This document shows positions 7,534-15,436 of a stretch of DNA of 32,781 nucleotides, piece by piece. The notes beneath the pieces were generated by a model. It was not told the origin of the DNA. It saw only the letters and a program-made list of their open reading frames with translations, and made no database searches. Source of the stretch: Deltaproteobacteria bacterium (GTDB lineage Bacteria > Desulfobacterota > Desulfobacteria > Desulfobacterales > ETH-SRB1); the NCBI GenBank assembly GCA_030262895.1, contig JAJSZW010000032.1, positions 1 to 32,781 on the forward strand, in the 5' to 3' direction. The translations under genes were made by a program, and so were the position numbers. Position 1 is the first letter of the stretch. Every line of letters begins with the position of its first letter.

Positions 7534-7613
7534 TAACCCAAATTTCTCATGAACAACTTATAAAATAATGGATAAATAATGCATTATGAGTTGTTCATGA
7601 GAAATACGGGTTA
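7534..7613. repeat. Long inverted repeat just upstream of the Hdr operon
   Basis: ATTTCTCATGAACAACT (7542-7558) is matched perfectly by its complement at 7589-7605. The outer TAACCC (7534-7539) and GGGTTA (7608-7613) extend the stem across a small mismatch, and TATAA/TTAT bases extend it inward. The repeat ends only 5 bases before the GGAGG of the first operon gene. It could be a transcribed control hairpin, a factor-binding palindrome, or a small palindromic insertion. Confidence 0.75.
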
Positions 7614-7631
7614 ATTTTGGAGGGTAACTGC

Positions 7632-9383
7632 ATGTTGTTTACTGTTCTTCTTTATATCTCTCTTTTTGTCTTTCTTCTTGGTCTGATCTACAAGGTTTCC
7701 ACCTGGTTCTCGCGAAAAATAGGCATCGCATCTCAAAATTTTACGACATCTGAAAGAATATCAGCAGCAGTAAAGGGCATACTGGGAGTTATATTCAGCC
7801 CAAAAATCCTTATTCTTGTCAAGGTTTTCATACTAGATGTTATTCTTCAGAGAAGAATTCTGAAAGAAGACCTCCTCCGGTGGATTATGCATATGCTGAT
7901 ATTTACCGGATTCATGATGCTGCTGCTGATGCATGCCTTTGACTCTTTTATAACCGCACCTCTTTTTAAAGAATATTATTCTACTGTAAACCCGTTTTTA
8001 TTTCTCAGGGATTTTTTCGGCATTATGGTTTTAGCCGGCCTGATGATCGCCGTTTACCGGCGCTTTATTCTTAAAGTGCCCCGCCTCAAATCCAGCCCCA
8101 TGGACTACTATGCCATCATTATTTTGGCCGTTATTATGATTTCAGGTATTCTTTTGGAAGGTATAAAAATAACATCATATACTGAATTCCGGAATATGGT
8201 GGAAAATTATTCCGGCCTTGATGATGAAGGAGAGATACTGGCGCTTGAAAAATTATGGGTTAAGGATTTTGGTCTGGTTTCCCCGAATGTTAAAGGGCCG
8301 ATTGATCCTGCAATTATCCCCCTCTCTAAAGTATTACATAATATGAACTGTGCTGAGTGCCATTCCTCGACTGAATGGGCCATTATGGGCTATCCTGCAG
8401 CCAGGCTTTTAAAGCTAATAGCTTTAAAGCTTGACCGGCTGGGAGGTGTTAATGCTTTTTGGTATATTCATTTCCTTGCATGCTTTATCGGCCTTGCTTA
8501 TCTGCCTTTCAGCAAGATGTTCCATTTCATCGCCAGTCCTGTAAGCCTCCTTGCAAACGCTGTAATGGATAAAGACAAATCGCTTCCTGCAAATATCGCA
8601 ACCAGACAGGCAATGGAACTTGATGCATGTACACACTGCGGAACTTGTAGCCTTACATGTTCGGTCGCAGTGGCCTTTGATAAAATAGGCAATTTAAATA
8701 TTCTCCCTTCAGAAAAACTGGTGTTTCTAAAAACCTATGCATCGGGCAAGGATTTAAAAGAAAATGAGATTAAAGCCATTCAGGAAGGAATTTATCTATG
8801 TACCAATTGTGACCGCTGCACAGTGGTATGTCCTGTTGGTATAAATCTTAAAGAATTGTGGTTTAACGTAAGGGAAGATCTCATTCAAAAAGGTAATCCA
8901 ATACCACTTGTGCTTTCACCTTTTTCTTTTTATCGCGGTTTGAATCAACAAAAGCTGGATTCAAAAAATTATTCAAATCCTATAAGTCTAACAAAGGATG
9001 CTATTACAGACAAATGCGAGTTAATGAAAAATCCTGATGAAGTAATTTCTTTAACTCCAATTAATAAAGAATTTAAGGAAAAAATAGATCTTTCTTCTCA
9101 GGCAACTACCTATTCTTATTGTTTTTCCTGCCAGAACTGCAGCACAGTATGTCCGGTAGTAGGTAATTATGAAAATCCGCAAAAGGCTCTTGGCCTGCTG
9201 CCGCATCAAATCATGCGTTCTGTCGGACTTGGCTTGAAAGATCTGGCTTTTGGTTCAAAGATGCTGTGGGATTGCGTAACCTGTTATCAATGCCAAGAGC
9301 ATTGCCCTCAGGGCGTGAAAGTTACCGATGTTTTGTATGAGCTGAAGAACCTTGCAATAAAAGAGAGTTTTAATAATGAATAA
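7632..9383 (+). CDS. Membrane cytochrome / ferredoxin / HdrC fusion (HdrE/DsrM-like N-terminus)
   Basis: The ATG at 7632 follows GGAGGG by 7 bases, giving 583 residues. The N-terminal half is a NarI/DsrM/HdrE-like membrane domain with about five to six helices and histidines suited to b-haem (MHMLIFTGF, LLMHAFDS, WYIHFLACF, KMFHF). A long loop carries a c-haem motif CAECH at residues 240-244. The C-terminal half holds four CxxCxxCxxxC sets starting at Cys333, Cys390, Cys497 and Cys548. The first pair is a ferredoxin-like module and the last pair the HdrC domain that delivers electrons to HdrB. It overlaps hdrB by 8 bp. HdrC in Hdr-Flx systems is normally a small soluble protein, so this fusion would anchor the complex in the membrane. 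The annotated role is inference from domain order. Confidence 0.85.
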   Translation: MLFTVLLYISLFVFLLGLIYKVSTWFSRKIGIASQNFTTSERISAAVKGILGVIFSPKILILVKVFILDVILQRRILKEDLLRWIMHMLIFTGFMMLLLMHAFDSFITAPLFKEYYSTVNPFLFLRDFFGIMVLAGLMIAVYRRFILKVPRLKSSPMDYYAIIILAVIMISGILLEGIKITSYTEFRNMVENYSGLDDEGEILALEKLWVKDFGLVSPNVKGPIDPAIIPLSKVLHNMNCAECHSSTEWAIMGYPAARLLKLIALKLDRLGGVNAFWYIHFLACFIGLAYLPFSKMFHFIASPVSLLANAVMDKDKSLPANIATRQAMELDACTHCGTCSLTCSVAVAFDKIGNLNILPSEKLVFLKTYASGKDLKENEIKAIQEGIYLCTNCDRCTVVCPVGINLKELWFNVREDLIQKGNPIPLVLSPFSFYRGLNQQKLDSKNYSNPISLTKDAITDKCELMKNPDEVISLTPINKEFKEKIDLSSQATTYSYCFSCQNCSTVCPVVGNYENPQKALGLLPHQIMRSVGLGLKDLAFGSKMLWDCVTCYQCQEHCPQGVKVTDVLYELKNLAIKESFNNE

Positions 9384-10251
9384 AATGATAAAATATGCAT
9401 TGTTTCTTGGATGTAACATCCCTGCCAGGGTGCGGCAATATGAGACCTCGGCCAGGTCTGTGTTTGCTGAGATTGGCGTTGATATAGAAGATATTAAAGA
9501 GTTTAACTGCTGCGGTTATCCATTAAGAAATTCGGATTTTAAGACATTTGTACTCTTTTCCGCGCGGAATCTGGCCCTGGCGGAAAAACTGGGTTTAAAT
9601 ATGATTACGCTCTGCAAATGTTGCTATGGCAGCCTGAAAATGGCGAAACACCATATGAAGGAAAATTTATTTCTTAAAGATGAAGTCAATGAAACACTGG
9701 CAAAAGAGGGATTAGAGTACAACGGAAATCTTGAAATCAAACATTTTCTGTCAGCGCTTTATTCAGATATAGGAATCAATACATTAAAAGAAAAGATAAC
9801 AAGAAATTTCAAGAATCTTAAAATTGCCACCCATTACGGATGCCATGCTTTGCGTCCCAGTAATATTATGCAATTCGATGATCCGGTATCGCCTGTTATT
9901 TTCGATCAACTTGTGGAAATGACCGGAGCAAAGAGCATTGACTGGGCATTAAAACTTGAATGCTGCGGAGCGCCTGTACTGGGAACAAATGATGATCTCT
10001 CAATGAACCTGACGGAGAAAAAACTAACTGACGGAAAAAAAGCTGGCGCAGACTACCTTTGCACTGCCTGCCCATGGTGCCACCTGCAATTTGACAGCGT
10101 ACAAAATATGATGATAGAGCAGCAACGCATAAACAATCATCTTCCGGCAATTCTATTCCCACAGCTCCTTGGGATAGCTATGGGTATTGATAAGGAGACG
10201 CTGGGAATAGACATGAATCAGATAGACATAAGCGTTATAGGGAACTTATAA
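9376..10251 (+). CDS. hdrB: Heterodisulfide reductase subunit B (CCG-domain protein)
   Basis: HdrB carries the catalytic non-cubane iron-sulfur clusters that split disulfides. This 291-residue protein has both CCG modules complete. The first has FLGCNIPAR, FNCCGYPLR and a CKCC group; the second has THYGCHALRPS, LECCGAPV and CTACPWCHLQFD. The length agrees with the family (about 290-300). The ATG at 9376 lies inside the end of the preceding HdrC-fusion gene, so the two are coupled, and hdrA starts 3 bases after its stop. The natural substrate in a bacterium without methanogenic cofactors is not CoM-S-S-CoB; DsrC encoded downstream is a plausible partner. Confidence 0.93.
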   Translation: MNKMIKYALFLGCNIPARVRQYETSARSVFAEIGVDIEDIKEFNCCGYPLRNSDFKTFVLFSARNLALAEKLGLNMITLCKCCYGSLKMAKHHMKENLFLKDEVNETLAKEGLEYNGNLEIKHFLSALYSDIGINTLKEKITRNFKNLKIATHYGCHALRPSNIMQFDDPVSPVIFDQLVEMTGAKSIDWALKLECCGAPVLGTNDDLSMNLTEKKLTDGKKAGADYLCTACPWCHLQFDSVQNMMIEQQRINNHLPAILFPQLLGIAMGIDKETLGIDMNQIDISVIGNL

Positions 10252-10254
10252 TAA

Positions 10255-13200
10255 ATGTCAAAAGAAAAGATCGGTGCTGTAATGGTTGTAGGCGGCGGAG
10301 TTGCTGGAATGCAGGCCGCACTGGATGCTGCAAATTCAGGCTATTATGTCTATCTTGTTGAAAGATCTACCTCCATTGGCGGAATCATGTCCCAACTGGA
10401 CAAAACCTTTCCGACCAATGACTGTTCCATGTGTATTATCTCGCCCAAACTGGTCGAAGTCGGCAGACATATCAATATAGAATTACTCACTCTATCAGAA
10501 GTCAAAGACATATCAGGGGAAGAAGGAAATTTTGAGGTACAGGTAACTCAATACCCGCGTTATGTTGATATGGATAAATGTATCGCATGTGGTCTATGCG
10601 CACAAAAGTGTCCGAAAAAAGTTGCCAGCGAATATGATGAAAGACTTATAAAGCGCAAGGCAATATATTTAAAATACCCGCAGGCTGTCCCCCTTAAATA
10701 TGCAATTGATTCTGAGAAATGTATCTTCTTTAAAAATGGCAGGTGTAAGGCATGCGAAAAATTCTGTCCCACCGGTGCCATCAACTTTGATGACCAAAAG
10801 AAAAATTTGAGTCTCAAGGTGGGCTCAATCATCCTTGCCACCGGCGTCAGGGCTTACGATCCGGCAACTCATGACATTTACGGGTATGGGAAATCTCCTA
10901 ATATAATTACCAGCCTGGAATTTGAACGCATTCTTTCAGCATCAGGCCCTTTTGGCGGCCATCTCGTCAGGCCATCAGATAAAAAAGAACCAAAAAAGAT
11001 CGCATGGCTGCAATGTGTTGGATCAAGAGATACCCATATAGGAGCCAGGGGCTATTGCTCATCAGTCTGCTGTACCTACGCAATAAAGGAGGCCATGCTT
11101 GCCAAAGAACACAGCAAAGAGCCTCTGGATACAGCTATTTTTTATATGGATATACGCACTCACGGAAAAGATTTTGAAAAATATTACAACAGAGGCAGAG
11201 ATGAATCAGGCATAAGATTTATAAAATCAAAAATCAGTAATATCTTGCCAGTTGGAGATACAGGCAACCAGATCATACGATACATAGACGAAAACGGCAG
11301 AAGAGTTGATGAAGAATTTGATATAGTTGTCCTCTCGGTAGGACTTGGCATAAGCAGTGAAGCAATTGAACTGGCCGGGAAATTAGGTGTTGAACTTGAT
11401 CATTATAATTTTGTATCAACTACAAGCTTTGACCCTGTAAAAACCTCCGTCCCAGGGATAGCTGTATGCGGAGCCTTTGAGGCTCCGATAGACATCCCAA
11501 CATCAGTCATCGAGTCAAGCGCGGCAGCAGGCATGGCAGGAATCAGCCTTTCCGAATCCCGCTGGAGCATGACAAAGAAAGAAGAAATTCCTGAAGAAAT
11601 TGATATCCGCGGAGAACCTCCAAGAATAGGAGTTTTTATCTGCAGGTGCGGGATTAACATCGCCGGAGTAGTCGATGTACCGGATGTAGTCGATTTTGCG
11701 AGTACCCTGCCGTATGTTGTTCATACAGAAGAAAACATGTTCAGTTGCTCGCAGGACACTCAGGATAAGATTACAAAGATAATAAAAGAAAAGCGTCTGA
11801 ACCGCGTGGTTGTGTCAGCATGTACTCCCAAAACGCATGAACCGCTTTTTCAGGAAACTTTAATCAATGCGGGTATTAATAAATACCTGTTTGATATGGC
11901 CAATATCCGCAATCACTGTTCATGGGTCCACAGCAAAGAGCCTGAAGAGGCAACCCAAAAGGCAAAAGAGCTGACCATGATGGCCGTGGCAAAGGTGGCC
12001 TTGCACGAACCCTTGGTTGAACCGGAACTGGAAATTAACCAGTCAGCTCTGGTCATAGGCGGCGGCATATCCGGTATGGCAGCGGCAAAAACTTTATCAG
12101 GACAAGGGTATCATACATATCTAATTGAAAAAAATGAAATGCTCGGCGGACAGGCACTGCGTATCCATGAAACCTGGCAAGGTGAAGATGTACAGCAAAA
12201 TATAGATAGAATGATTGAAGAAATTCAGTCGGATGATAGGATTGATGTCTATTTGAAATCAGAAATAACAAAGGTTGACGGTTTTGTCGGGAATTTTAAA
12301 ACCAGTATCCAAAAGGACGGCAAGGAAGAAGTCCTTGAGCATGGTGTGACAATAATTGCATCAGGAGCCGAAGAGCTTAAGCCTGATAAGTATTCGTATG
12401 GCAAGGATCACCGCGTTCTGACCGGTCTTGAATTGGACCGGAAATTTATTAAAAACGATAATTCTATCAAAAATATAAAGTCAGCCCTGTTTATCCAGTG
12501 TGTCGGCTCAAGAATAGAAGAACGTCCTTATTGTTCAAAAACATGCTGTACCCATTCGATAAAAAACGCTCTGCAACTCAAAGAACTCAATCCGGAAATG
12601 GACATTTTTATTCTTTACAGAGATATGCGCAGTTATGGATTGCGCGAAGACCTTTACCGAAAAGCCCGAAAAAAAGGCATCCTCTTCTTCAGATACGACG
12701 TTAGTAAGGGATTAAGCGTAGATAATGATAATGGAGACTTGCGGATAAGCTTCACTGACTCCACAATTAAACGAAAGATTGAGATAAGGCCGGATCTTCT
12801 GGTTCTTGCATCCGCCATTATACCACCGAAAAAAAACCCGCTTGCACAAATGTACAAGGTGCCCCTTAATGATGACGGTTTTTTTATGGAAGCGCACGTT
12901 AAACTCAGGCCTGTTGATTGTGCAACAGACGGTGTATTTATTTGCGGATTAGCGCATGCGCCAAAGCCGATTGATGAATCAATAGCGCAGGCGCAGGCCG
13001 CAGCAACAAGGGCTGTAACGCTGCTTGCCAAGAAAACAACGAATATGAGCGGCACGGTTGCGTATATCGATCCTTTAAACTGTAGCAGTTGCGGCGTATG
13101 CATTAATATCTGTCCCTTTTCAGCACCATCTTTTATTGAGAAAGGCGCGTTTGCGGGCAAGGCGGAAATTAACTCAGTTCTCTGCAAGGGTTGCGGGCTA

Positions 13201-13296
13201 TGTACTGCATCATGCAGATCCGGTGCAATACATCTTAAAGGATTTGACAATAATCAGATATTTTCACAGATTTTTGCATTAGAAGAAGCGGTATAA
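10255..13296 (+). CDS. hdrA: HdrA, double-FAD electron-bifurcation type subunit
   Basis: At 1013 residues this is a long HdrA containing two HdrA-like flavin halves. The first FAD fold starts with VVGGGVAGMQAA (about residues 10-25), followed by the HdrA-specific NDCSMCIISPKL and ferredoxin clusters near residues 107-170 (CIACGLCAQKCP, CKACEKFCP). A middle HdrA-specific segment has GVFICRCG and VVSACTPKTHEPLF. The second FAD fold (VIGGGISGMAAAK, about 597) is followed by CVGSRIEERPYCSKTCC, and the C-terminus has two more clusters (CSSCGVCINICP, CKGCGLCTASC, about 940-1000). HdrA flavin splits electron pairs between high- and low-potential acceptors in well studied relatives; that it does so here is inference. 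Confidence 0.94.
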   Translation: MSKEKIGAVMVVGGGVAGMQAALDAANSGYYVYLVERSTSIGGIMSQLDKTFPTNDCSMCIISPKLVEVGRHINIELLTLSEVKDISGEEGNFEVQVTQYPRYVDMDKCIACGLCAQKCPKKVASEYDERLIKRKAIYLKYPQAVPLKYAIDSEKCIFFKNGRCKACEKFCPTGAINFDDQKKNLSLKVGSIILATGVRAYDPATHDIYGYGKSPNIITSLEFERILSASGPFGGHLVRPSDKKEPKKIAWLQCVGSRDTHIGARGYCSSVCCTYAIKEAMLAKEHSKEPLDTAIFYMDIRTHGKDFEKYYNRGRDESGIRFIKSKISNILPVGDTGNQIIRYIDENGRRVDEEFDIVVLSVGLGISSEAIELAGKLGVELDHYNFVSTTSFDPVKTSVPGIAVCGAFEAPIDIPTSVIESSAAAGMAGISLSESRWSMTKKEEIPEEIDIRGEPPRIGVFICRCGINIAGVVDVPDVVDFASTLPYVVHTEENMFSCSQDTQDKITKIIKEKRLNRVVVSACTPKTHEPLFQETLINAGINKYLFDMANIRNHCSWVHSKEPEEATQKAKELTMMAVAKVALHEPLVEPELEINQSALVIGGGISGMAAAKTLSGQGYHTYLIEKNEMLGGQALRIHETWQGEDVQQNIDRMIEEIQSDDRIDVYLKSEITKVDGFVGNFKTSIQKDGKEEVLEHGVTIIASGAEELKPDKYSYGKDHRVLTGLELDRKFIKNDNSIKNIKSALFIQCVGSRIEERPYCSKTCCTHSIKNALQLKELNPEMDIFILYRDMRSYGLREDLYRKARKKGILFFRYDVSKGLSVDNDNGDLRISFTDSTIKRKIEIRPDLLVLASAIIPPKKNPLAQMYKVPLNDDGFFMEAHVKLRPVDCATDGVFICGLAHAPKPIDESIAQAQAAATRAVTLLAKKTTNMSGTVAYIDPLNCSSCGVCINICPFSAPSFIEKGAFAGKAEINSVLCKGCGLCTASCRSGAIHLKGFDNNQIFSQIFALEEAV

Positions 13297-13299
13297 GCG

Positions 13300-13594
13300 C
13301 ATAGTTCCATAAGTGCTAAGTTGTTTTGCATAGGAAGGACTGAAAAAAAATGAACATCGAACGTCCAACATCGAACATCGAATGTGAAAAGATGAAGAAA
13401 CAGAAATAGCTGTTGAATGTTCGGTATTGGTTTTTTATTCGATTTTAAAATAATTTAAAGAGCGGAGCGACATCATTATTCGACGTTCGATGTTCAATGT
13501 TCGATGTTGGACGTTCATCTTTCAAAACAACTTCGTATGGCATAAATGCAGCCTGTGAACATTTACAAAATAACTTAGCGCTTATGGCACATAG
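13300..13594. repeat. Nested inverted-repeat insert between hdrA and mvhD/flxD
   Basis: The 322-base gap holds two nested inverted pairs. The outer pair is CCATAAGTGCTAAGTTGTTTTG-like at about 13305-13329 against its complement at 13566-13590 (21 of 24 matching). The inner pair consists of iterated GAACATCGAA / TCCAACATCGAA units (13352-13383) against TTCGATGTTCAATGTTCGATG-like units (13479-13518). No protein gene is present. The iterated ACATCGAA core gives the look of a group of small palindromes inserted into each other. Confidence 0.75.
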
Positions 13595-13618
13595 TCCCCA
13601 AGTAAGGAGAAGATAATT

Positions 13619-14053
13619 ATGAAAGATTGGGAACCCAGAATAGTCGGTTTCTTGTGCAACTGGTGCACCTATGGAGCCGCTGACCTTGCAGGTATCAGCC
13701 GTATGCAGTATCCACCCAATGTCAAAGCAATAAGGATTCCATGCACCGGCAGGATGAGCCCAAAGTTTATTCTGGCAGCATTCATGAAAGGTGCGGACGG
13801 GGTCTGGGTATCAGGATGTCATCCAGGAGACTGCCATTATCTGGAAGGTAATTATTATGCCCGTCGGAAGTTTGCTCTTTTTAAAAATCTTATAGAATAT
13901 ATGGGAATTGAGCCGGGCCGTCTCCATTTCTCATGGATATCCTCTGCTGAATCCACAAAGTTTGCAAGCACAGTTAAAGAAGTCACCTCGGCAGTAAAGG
14001 CACTGGGTCCGAGGAAACATGGGATAAAAAAAGCGTTTACGGTTAACAGTTAA
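13619..14053 (+). CDS. flxD: MvhD/FlxD-type [2Fe-2S] electron-transfer subunit
   Basis: This 144-residue protein belongs to the MvhD (methyl-viologen-reducing hydrogenase delta) family. It shows the five-cysteine pattern FLCNWCTYGAADLAG, RIPCTGRM and GCHPGDCHY. In methanogens MvhD passes electrons from hydrogenase to HdrA; in Hdr-Flx systems the same protein links the flavin oxidoreductase to HdrA. No hydrogenase genes occur in this window, favouring the second role. AAGGAG at 13604-13609 supports the start. The last codons (AFTVNS and stop) come from a GTTTACGGTTAACAGTTAAC unit that is repeated at 14097-14122, so the native C-terminus seems to have been altered by a repeat. Confidence 0.92.
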   Translation: MKDWEPRIVGFLCNWCTYGAADLAGISRMQYPPNVKAIRIPCTGRMSPKFILAAFMKGADGVWVSGCHPGDCHYLEGNYYARRKFALFKNLIEYMGIEPGRLHFSWISSAESTKFASTVKEVTSAVKALGPRKHGIKKAFTVNS

Positions 14054-14122
14054 CGGTTGATCAAAATATAAAAATAAGAGGGTCGGTTCATGTAGCCGTT
14101 TACGATTTACAGTTAACGATTA
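14034..14122 (+). repeat. Direct repeat pair CGTTTACGRTTWACAGTTAA
   Basis: Related units lie at 14034-14061 and 14097-14122. The first overlaps the end of the mvhD/flxD reading frame and supplies its stop codon. An inverted relative (AACTGTGAACTGTGAACCGT) occurs at about 14295-14315, just before the next gene. Confidence 0.65.
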
Positions 14123-14151
14123 AAATGCTTCAGTCGTTGCATAGTTCGTAA

Positions 14152-14276
14152 CTATTCATGGCTTGAAACTTGAAATTGGGGAGAAATTAAAATAGAAATT
14201 CGAAATTGGGAAGAACAGTACAAAAGCATAAAGGCCAAATTTCCAATTTCTATTTTCAATGTTCCGTGAACGCTTA
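14152..14276 (+). repeat. Dispersed palindromic repeat R1, copy B
   Basis: Matches R1 from GGCTTGAAACTTGAAATTGG through AAGAACAGTACAAAAGCAT to GTTCCGTGAACG. The left terminus is degenerate (ATTCATGG instead of TTCACGG), the right one nearly intact. It fills most of the gap between mvhD/flxD and the next operon gene. Confidence 0.75.
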
Positions 14277-14329
14277 CCATAGTTCATTGAAAAAACTGTG
14301 AACTGTGAACCGTTATAAGGTTGATTAAT

Positions 14330-15277
14330 ATGTCAGATTACACAGCAAAAATTAAAGAAATATCGGCAAGACTCTTAAAAGAAGAAAAAGTTGAAATGGT
14401 CATCGGCTTCCGTAAGGGAACCGTTCCCATGATGAATGAGCCATGTTTTGTGAAAACACCGGAAGATGTAAAAGAACTTGTATGGGACAGCAACTGCGGG
14501 ATAAATCTGGCAAACTACCTGACCGACAGAAAAGAAAAAATAGGTATAATTGCCAAGGGCTGCGATTCAAGAAATATTGTAACCCATATAATAGAAAACA
14601 AGGTAAAAAGGGAGCAGCTTCTTATAATCGGTGTGCCGTGCAAAGGAATGATTGATAAAAATAAAATAACTTCCATGTTTGAAAATGAAATAAATGAAGT
14701 CTTGGAAGACGAAGAAAATATAATTGTAAAAGGAAAAGTTTTTGAGAAGACCTTAAATAAAAATGATGTGTTACAGGAAAACTGCAAAATATGCATACAC
14801 CGAAATCCAGTTATATCTGACGAGCTTGCTGCCGATCTTTTAGATGAACAAAAAGATATAGATAGATATGAGGATGTGCGCAAAATCGAGGCCATGGCGA
14901 CTGAAGATAAATGGAAATATTTTGAAGATCTCCTATCTCCCTGCATTCGCTGTTATGCTTGCAGGAATGCATGTCCTCTCTGCTACTGTCCCACATGCTT
15001 TGTGGACGAATCAAGGCCACAGTGGGTAGGTAAAAGCTTGGACCCAACTGATACAAGGACATTTCACTTTTTAAGGGCATATCACTGCGCAGGCAGATGT
15101 ACTGACTGCGGCGCCTGTGAACGGGCATGCCCAATGGGAATAAAAGTAAGGATGTTTACAAAAAAACTGGAAAAGGACTGCCTTGAACTTTATGGCTGGG
15201 AAGCAGGTCTGTCCTTAGATGAACGGCCGCCACTTGATACATACAGGCCAAATGATCCTGAAGATTTTATTAAATAG
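14330..15277 (+). CDS. Fe-S subunit, FrhB-like N-terminus plus dicluster ferredoxin (probable FlxC)
   Basis: The ATG at 14330 is chosen over an upstream TTG at 14321; AAGG lies 9 bases before it. The 315-residue product has an N-terminal part resembling the beta subunit of F420-reducing hydrogenase (GFRKGTVPMMNEPCFV, GCDSRNIV, GVPCKGMID, CKICIHRNPV). A C-terminal two-cluster ferredoxin follows (CIRCYACRNACPLCYC, then CTDCGACERACPMGI). By position between FlxD and the AsrA/HydB-like subunit it fits FlxC of flxABCD-hdrABC operons. It would wire FlxA to HdrA through Fe-S clusters. Its TAG stop (15275-15277) shares two bases with the end of the 143-bp inverted-repeat element. Confidence 0.82.
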   Translation: MSDYTAKIKEISARLLKEEKVEMVIGFRKGTVPMMNEPCFVKTPEDVKELVWDSNCGINLANYLTDRKEKIGIIAKGCDSRNIVTHIIENKVKREQLLIIGVPCKGMIDKNKITSMFENEINEVLEDEENIIVKGKVFEKTLNKNDVLQENCKICIHRNPVISDELAADLLDEQKDIDRYEDVRKIEAMATEDKWKYFEDLLSPCIRCYACRNACPLCYCPTCFVDESRPQWVGKSLDPTDTRTFHFLRAYHCAGRCTDCGACERACPMGIKVRMFTKKLEKDCLELYGWEAGLSLDERPPLDTYRPNDPEDFIK

Positions 15278-15418
15278 TGCCCGAACGAAAACTAGAAAAT
15301 TTTTTCAAGTTCAAGGAAGGCGCAAATTTTAACCGCAGGAATACATGGAGTATTTTGAGGATTAAATTTTAAGCCTGACGCAGAAATTGGGGAAATTAGC
15401 AGTTTTCGTTCAGGCACT
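15276..15418. mobile_element. 143-bp terminal-inverted-repeat element at a stop codon
   Basis: Ends AGTGCCCGAACGAAAACT (15276-15293) and the inverted AGTTTTCGTTCAGGCACT (15401-15418) differ at one position. The element is bracketed by AAAT (15272-15275 and 15419-15422), which may be a short target duplication. It has no gene. The first two bases complete the TAG stop of the preceding coding sequence, and it occupies nearly the whole gap to the next gene. Confidence 0.75.
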
Positions 15419-15436
15419 AAATAAAAGGCAAATTCT

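Noticed and set aside
12654..13250. 198-residue minus-strand frame inside hdrA
   Set aside because: It lies opposite a clearly coding HdrA region with intact cluster motifs; it is a shadow frame without ribosome site.
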